The notes under the pieces: generated by a model | Seen by the model: the letters and a program-made list of their open reading frames with translations, nothing else | Told to the model about the DNA's origin: nothing | Databases searched by the model: none | Program-made: the position numbers and the translations under genes | Assembly: GCF_004682045.1 (NCBI RefSeq) | Contig: NZ_QUZT01000069.1 | Coordinates: 1 to 35,606, forward strand | Length of the DNA: 35,606 bases | Direction of reading: 5' to 3' | Source of the DNA: Pseudomonas nabeulensis | GTDB taxonomy: Bacteria > Pseudomonadota > Gammaproteobacteria > Pseudomonadales > Pseudomonadaceae | Shown here: in pieces, positions 32,702 to 35,606 of the stretch | Position numbering within the stretch: the stretch's first letter is position 1 | Layout: each line of letters starts with the position of its first letter

Positions 32702-33445
32702 TTATTGCGGGTCGGTGCCGAACCACTTGCGGTAGATCTGCGCGTAGGTGCCGTTTTCACGGATCGTCTTCAACGCAGCGTTGACCGGCTCACGCAGTTC
32801 GCTGCCCTTGGGGAAAGCGATGCCGTATTGCTGGGCAAGCATCTGTTGGCCCACGGCTTTTACCTGGCCTTCACCGGCGGTCTTGATGTAGTACAGAACG
32901 TTCGGCGTGTCGTGCATGGCGGCGTCGACGCGGCCGGTGCGCAGTTCCAGGTAGGCGTTGTCGATGTTGGGGAATTGGCGCAGGTCGCGGGCTTTCAGAT
33001 TGGCCTTGGCGTAGTCCGCCGATGAGGTGCCGCTTTTTACTGCGAGGGTTTTGCCGGCGATATCCGCTTCACCCTTGATGGTGTCGTTGTCGCTCTTGAC
33101 CATCAGCAGGAAGCCGCTGTCGTAGTAACCGTCGGAAAAGTCGATGGCTTGCTTGCGCTCTTCCTTGATGGTGATGCCAGCCAGGGCCACATCGACGTTA
33201 TGGGTTTGCAGCGCCGGGATGATGCCGTTGAAGTCCATCGGCTTGAGCTGATAAGTGACGCCCATTTCCTTGGCGATGGCCGCCCACAGGTCAATATCGA
33301 AGCCCACGTATTCGTTGCCTTGCTTGAACTCGAACGGCACGAACGCCGTGTCGGTGGCCACCAGCAATTCCTTGCTTGCAGCAAAGCTGCCAGAGGCGCT
33401 GGCCAGTGCCATCACTGCGAGTGAAACCTTCAGAAAGTTCTTCAT
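32702..33445 (-). CDS. glnH: Periplasmic amino-acid binding protein, GlnH-like
   Basis: 247 residues with a signal peptide (MKNFLKVSLAVMALASASGSFA, cut near 22). The mature part follows E. coli GlnH: LLVATDTAFVPFEFKQG, YVGFDIDLWAAIAKEMG, ALAGITIKEERKQAIDFSDGYY and a C-terminal YAQIYRKWFGTDP. The ligand-binding residues of this fold (DTAF, the AGIT loop, KSGTSSADY) look intact, so an alpha-amino acid moiety is probably recognised. ATG at 33445 starts the signal peptide; an extension to 33472 has no support. First gene of a five-gene minus-strand operon (glnH, glnP, glnQ, C45 hydrolase, rpiR). A perfect inverted repeat lies 75-97 bases upstream. Confidence 0.92.
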   Translation of the reverse strand: MKNFLKVSLAVMALASASGSFAASKELLVATDTAFVPFEFKQGNEYVGFDIDLWAAIAKEMGVTYQLKPMDFNGIIPALQTHNVDVALAGITIKEERKQAIDFSDGYYDSGFLLMVKSDNDTIKGEADIAGKTLAVKSGTSSADYAKANLKARDLRQFPNIDNAYLELRTGRVDAAMHDTPNVLYYIKTAGEGQVKAVGQQMLAQQYGIAFPKGSELREPVNAALKTIRENGTYAQIYRKWFGTDPQ

Positions 33446-33519
33446 GGGTAATGTCTCTTCAGGGGAATACAAGCCTCAGGCAAACCTGGGGCAGTGGGGA
33501 TAGCGGCAGTCAATTTTTC

Positions 33520-33541
33520 GAGTGAGTCATCACACTCACTC
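33520..33541. promoter_or_regulatory. Perfect inverted repeat upstream of glnH
   Basis: GAGTGAGT and ACTCACTC are perfect eight-base arms around CATCAC, in the 254-base divergent gap between glnH and the aminotransferase gene. No gene precedes it on the plus strand, so the T-rich stretch after it is unlikely to make it a terminator. It is a good operator candidate for the RpiR protein or another dimeric regulator. Confidence 0.6.
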
Positions 33542-33591
33542 CACTGTTTTTGTTTTAGGCCCGGCTAGCCACCTGAGAGAGGAGGCGCACG

Positions 33592-33616
33592 ATATTTTTG
33601 CTCTTTCGCAAAATAT
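33592..33616. promoter_or_regulatory. AT-rich palindrome upstream of the aminotransferase gene
   Basis: TTTTGC (33596-33601) and GCAAAA (33608-33613) pair around six bases; the flanks ATAT and TAT extend the symmetry with one extra T. Two further GCAAAA copies occur at 33636 and 33677, and TGCAT is repeated between them. The AT-rich cluster, 25-110 bases before the start, looks like a promoter with repeated regulator half-sites. Confidence 0.5.
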
Positions 33617-33699
33617 ACATGCATTTTTATGCGATGCAAAAAATAATTGCATTTAAAAATCGTGCACCTATTATTTGCAAAAACCTCGGGAGCGGCACC

Positions 33700-35028
33700 A
33701 TGAGCCACGTCTTTCATCGCAGCCTTACACAACGCTATCCAACCGCCGTCCAGGGTGATGGGCCTTACCTGATCGACAGCAACAACCGTCGCTACCTGGA
33801 TGCCAGCGGCGGCGCGGCGGTGTCATGCCTGGGCCATAGCGACCCCGAGGTGATCGAGGCGATTCGCAAGCAAGTCGGCCAGTTGGCCTATGCGCACACC
33901 TCGTTCTTCACCACGGCAGTGATGGAAGAACTGGCGGACTTTTTGGTGGCGCGTGCGCCGCAAGGGATCGACTCGGTGTACTTCGTCTCGGGTGGCTCGG
34001 AGGCCATCGAAGCCGCGTTGAAGCTGGCTCGCCAATACTTCATCGAGATCGGCCAACCCCAGCGCAAGCACCTGATCGCACGGCGCCAAAGCTACCACGG
34101 CAATACCCTGGGCGCGTTGGCCACCGGCGGCAATGAATGGCGGCGCAGGCAGTTCGAACCGTTGCTGATCGGTGTGAGTCACGTCAGCCCGTGCTACGCC
34201 TACCGTGAGCAGCAAACGGGTGAAAGCGCAGAAGCCTTGGGCGTGCGCCTGGCGGCGGAGCTTGAAGCGGAAATTCTGCGGTTGGGCGCGGAGAACGTCA
34301 TGGCCTTTGTCGCCGAGCCCGTGGTGGGCGCGACCTTGGGTGCCGTCACGGCGGTGCCGGGCTACTTCAAGCGGATTCGCGAGGTGTGCGACCGCCACGG
34401 CGTTTTACTGATCCTCGATGAAGTCATGTGTGGCATGGGCCGTACCGGCAGCTTGTTCGCGGCGGAACAGGAAGGCATCACGGCTGACCTGATCACTGTC
34501 GCCAAAGGCTTGGGGGCGGGTTACCAGCCCATCGGTGCCACCTTGGTCAGCGGCAAAATCCGCGACGCCATCGCCAACGGCTCGGGATTTTTCCAACATG
34601 GTCACACCTACATCGGCCACGCCACCGCGTGCGCCGCCGCCTTGGCGGTACAAAAAGCCATTGAGTCCCGTGGCCTGCTGGCGCGGGTCAATCAGCTTGG
34701 GGCAGGGCTGCGCGAGCGGTTACTGGCGCGCTTGGGAGATCATCCTCACGTCGGCGATATCCGTGGGCGCGGGCTGTTCCAGGGCGTCGAGCTGGTGGCC
34801 GACCGCGACAGCAAGGCGGCTTTCGACCCAGCACTGAAACTGCACGCCAAGCTCAAGCAGGCGGCCATGGCCGAAGGCCTGATGTGCTACCCCATGGGCG
34901 GCACGATTGACGGGCAACGCGGCGAACATATTCTGCTGGCGCCACCGTTTATCCTTGAAGACCATCACCTGGATGAGATCGCCGACAAGCTCCAGGCCGC
35001 GATCAACACCACTTTGAAAAGCCTCTGA
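33700..35028 (+). CDS. Class III (omega-type) PLP-dependent aminotransferase
   Basis: 442 residues, normal for the class. It has a small domain start (YPTAVQGDGPYLIDSNNRRYLDASGG, ends quoted), the cofactor block FVSGGSEAIEAALKLARQY, SYHGNTLGALATGG, the PLP-ring aspartate D240 in ILDEVMCGMGRTG and the Schiff-base lysine K269 in TVAKGLGAGYQPIGA. It transfers an amino group, usually a terminal or omega amine, to an oxo-acid. ATG at 33700 is chosen because GGGAG lies seven bases upstream; the open frame back to 33598 runs through the palindromic promoter and is unlikely to be coding. It diverges from glnHPQ and is 12 bases ahead of the CMD-like gene. The substrate is unknown; context suggests an amine freed from an imported compound. 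Confidence 0.92.
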   Translation: MSHVFHRSLTQRYPTAVQGDGPYLIDSNNRRYLDASGGAAVSCLGHSDPEVIEAIRKQVGQLAYAHTSFFTTAVMEELADFLVARAPQGIDSVYFVSGGSEAIEAALKLARQYFIEIGQPQRKHLIARRQSYHGNTLGALATGGNEWRRRQFEPLLIGVSHVSPCYAYREQQTGESAEALGVRLAAELEAEILRLGAENVMAFVAEPVVGATLGAVTAVPGYFKRIREVCDRHGVLLILDEVMCGMGRTGSLFAAEQEGITADLITVAKGLGAGYQPIGATLVSGKIRDAIANGSGFFQHGHTYIGHATACAAALAVQKAIESRGLLARVNQLGAGLRERLLARLGDHPHVGDIRGRGLFQGVELVADRDSKAAFDPALKLHAKLKQAAMAEGLMCYPMGGTIDGQRGEHILLAPPFILEDHHLDEIADKLQAAINTTLKSL

Positions 35029-35040
35029 GGGAGCCCTGCA

Positions 35041-35604
35041 ATGAGCATCCAATCGCGCCTCAACCCCTTGACCGAAGCGACCATGGACGACGCGCAGCGC
35101 GCAGTCATCCAAGACATTCTTGCAGGACCGCGCGGCAACCTGGACGGGCCTTTCCTGGCGTGGGTGCATAGCCCGGAACTGGCCAACCACGCCCAACGGT
35201 TGGGGGCGTTCTGCCGTTATGGCACCCGGCTGGAACTGCGCCTGACGGAACTGGCGATCCTGTTTACGGCAGCGTGGTGGCAGTCCCAGGCGGAGTGGCA
35301 GATTCACGAACCAATTGCGCGTTCCGCCGGAGTGAGTGATGGCGTGATCGCAGCGTTGCAGCAGCAGGTGGAACCACCGTTCAGTCGTGAGGATGAACGG
35401 CTGGTCTATCGGCTGGGCAAGACGTTGTACGAGACCCGGCGTGTTGACGATGCGCTGTATGCGCAGGCGGTCGAGGCGTTTGGCGAGCCAGCAGTGGTTG
35501 AACTGGTCGGGGTTTTTGGCTACTACGCGCTGGTGGCGATGACCTTGAATGTGTTCGCCGTGCGCCGAGATACCGACGTACCGCTACCCTTTGCCGAGCG
35601 ATAA
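35041..35604 (+). CDS. Carboxymuconolactone-decarboxylase-like (AhpD fold) protein
   Basis: 187 residues, all-helical. The block YGTRLELRLTELAILFTAAWWQSQAEWQIHEPIARSAG (ends quoted) is the CMD family core: a conserved LxxRLTELAIL helix, then the W-x-x-H segment. The CxxC pair of peroxidase-type AhpD proteins is absent at this point (AAWW, then EWQIH), so it is closer to the decarboxylase/lactone-type or other non-redox members. GAGGGAG precedes ATG 35041 at good distance. It starts 12 bases after the aminotransferase stop and is co-transcribed. It may act on the oxo-product of that enzyme; this is inference. The gene ends two bases before the window end. Confidence 0.88.
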   Translation: MSIQSRLNPLTEATMDDAQRAVIQDILAGPRGNLDGPFLAWVHSPELANHAQRLGAFCRYGTRLELRLTELAILFTAAWWQSQAEWQIHEPIARSAGVSDGVIAALQQQVEPPFSREDERLVYRLGKTLYETRRVDDALYAQAVEAFGEPAVVELVGVFGYYALVAMTLNVFAVRRDTDVPLPFAER

Positions 35605-35606
35605 CT

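Noticed and set aside
33598..33699. N-terminal extension of the aminotransferase by 34 residues
   Set aside because: The extra residues come from an AT-rich palindromic region, match nothing in class III enzymes, and the ATG at 33700 has a good ribosome site.

Overview
The window reads as chromosomal DNA of a Pseudomonas, most likely of the P. fluorescens group. The basis is the GC-rich coding sequence, close resemblance to MexE/MexF/OprN and to enterobacterial-type GlnHPQ and FepBDGC, and three copies or pairs of REP-type repeats of the fluorescent-pseudomonad style. Identifications rest on motifs and remembered family sequences; no search was run. I saw no rRNA, tRNA, CRISPR, transposase or phage gene.

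Layout. (1) 22-1958: an NTF2-like DUF1348-type protein (minus) divergent from phosphatidylserine synthase pssA (plus). (2) 2102-5116: a 1004-residue protein resembling the large dermonecrotic-toxin-like proteins of pseudomonads. (3) 5160-9381: a minus-strand iron operon, efeU (FTR1), efeO (cupredoxin plus imelysin), efeB (Tat-exported DyP deferrochelatase) and a second, shorter imelysin gene, with a strong Fur box upstream. (4) 9549-14479: an AraC regulator, an 842-residue toxin-like protein ending in a probable aspzincin (M35-like) metallopeptidase, a small secreted protein and an unrecognised 175-residue protein in visibly AT-richer DNA; this is the most accessory-looking part. (5) 14620-20468: a minus-strand mexE-mexF-oprN RND efflux operon without an adjacent mexT. 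(6) 20674-20851: an inverted REP pair.

(7) 20847-29024: a siderophore uptake locus. A TonB-dependent receptor and an NtaA/SnaA/DszA-type flavin monooxygenase form one minus-strand unit. An IclR regulator diverges from the receptor. FepC-type ATPase (minus) and FepB-FepD-FepG (plus) diverge from a Fur-box-containing region. The receptor would bring a ferric chelate, probably catecholate-like, into the periplasm and FepBDGC into the cytoplasm; the monooxygenase could act on the chelator. (8) 29057-29260: a nested palindromic REP element.

(9) 29285-35604: a divergent amino-compound module. glnH-glnP-glnQ, a C45-type Ntn hydrolase and an RpiR/MurR regulator run on the minus strand. A class III aminotransferase and a carboxymuconolactone-decarboxylase-like protein run on the plus strand. 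The intergenic region is rich in palindromes. The set looks like uptake, hydrolysis and transamination of an N-acylated or otherwise modified amino compound under RpiR control. It and the M35-like toxin are the best candidates for something not yet described.
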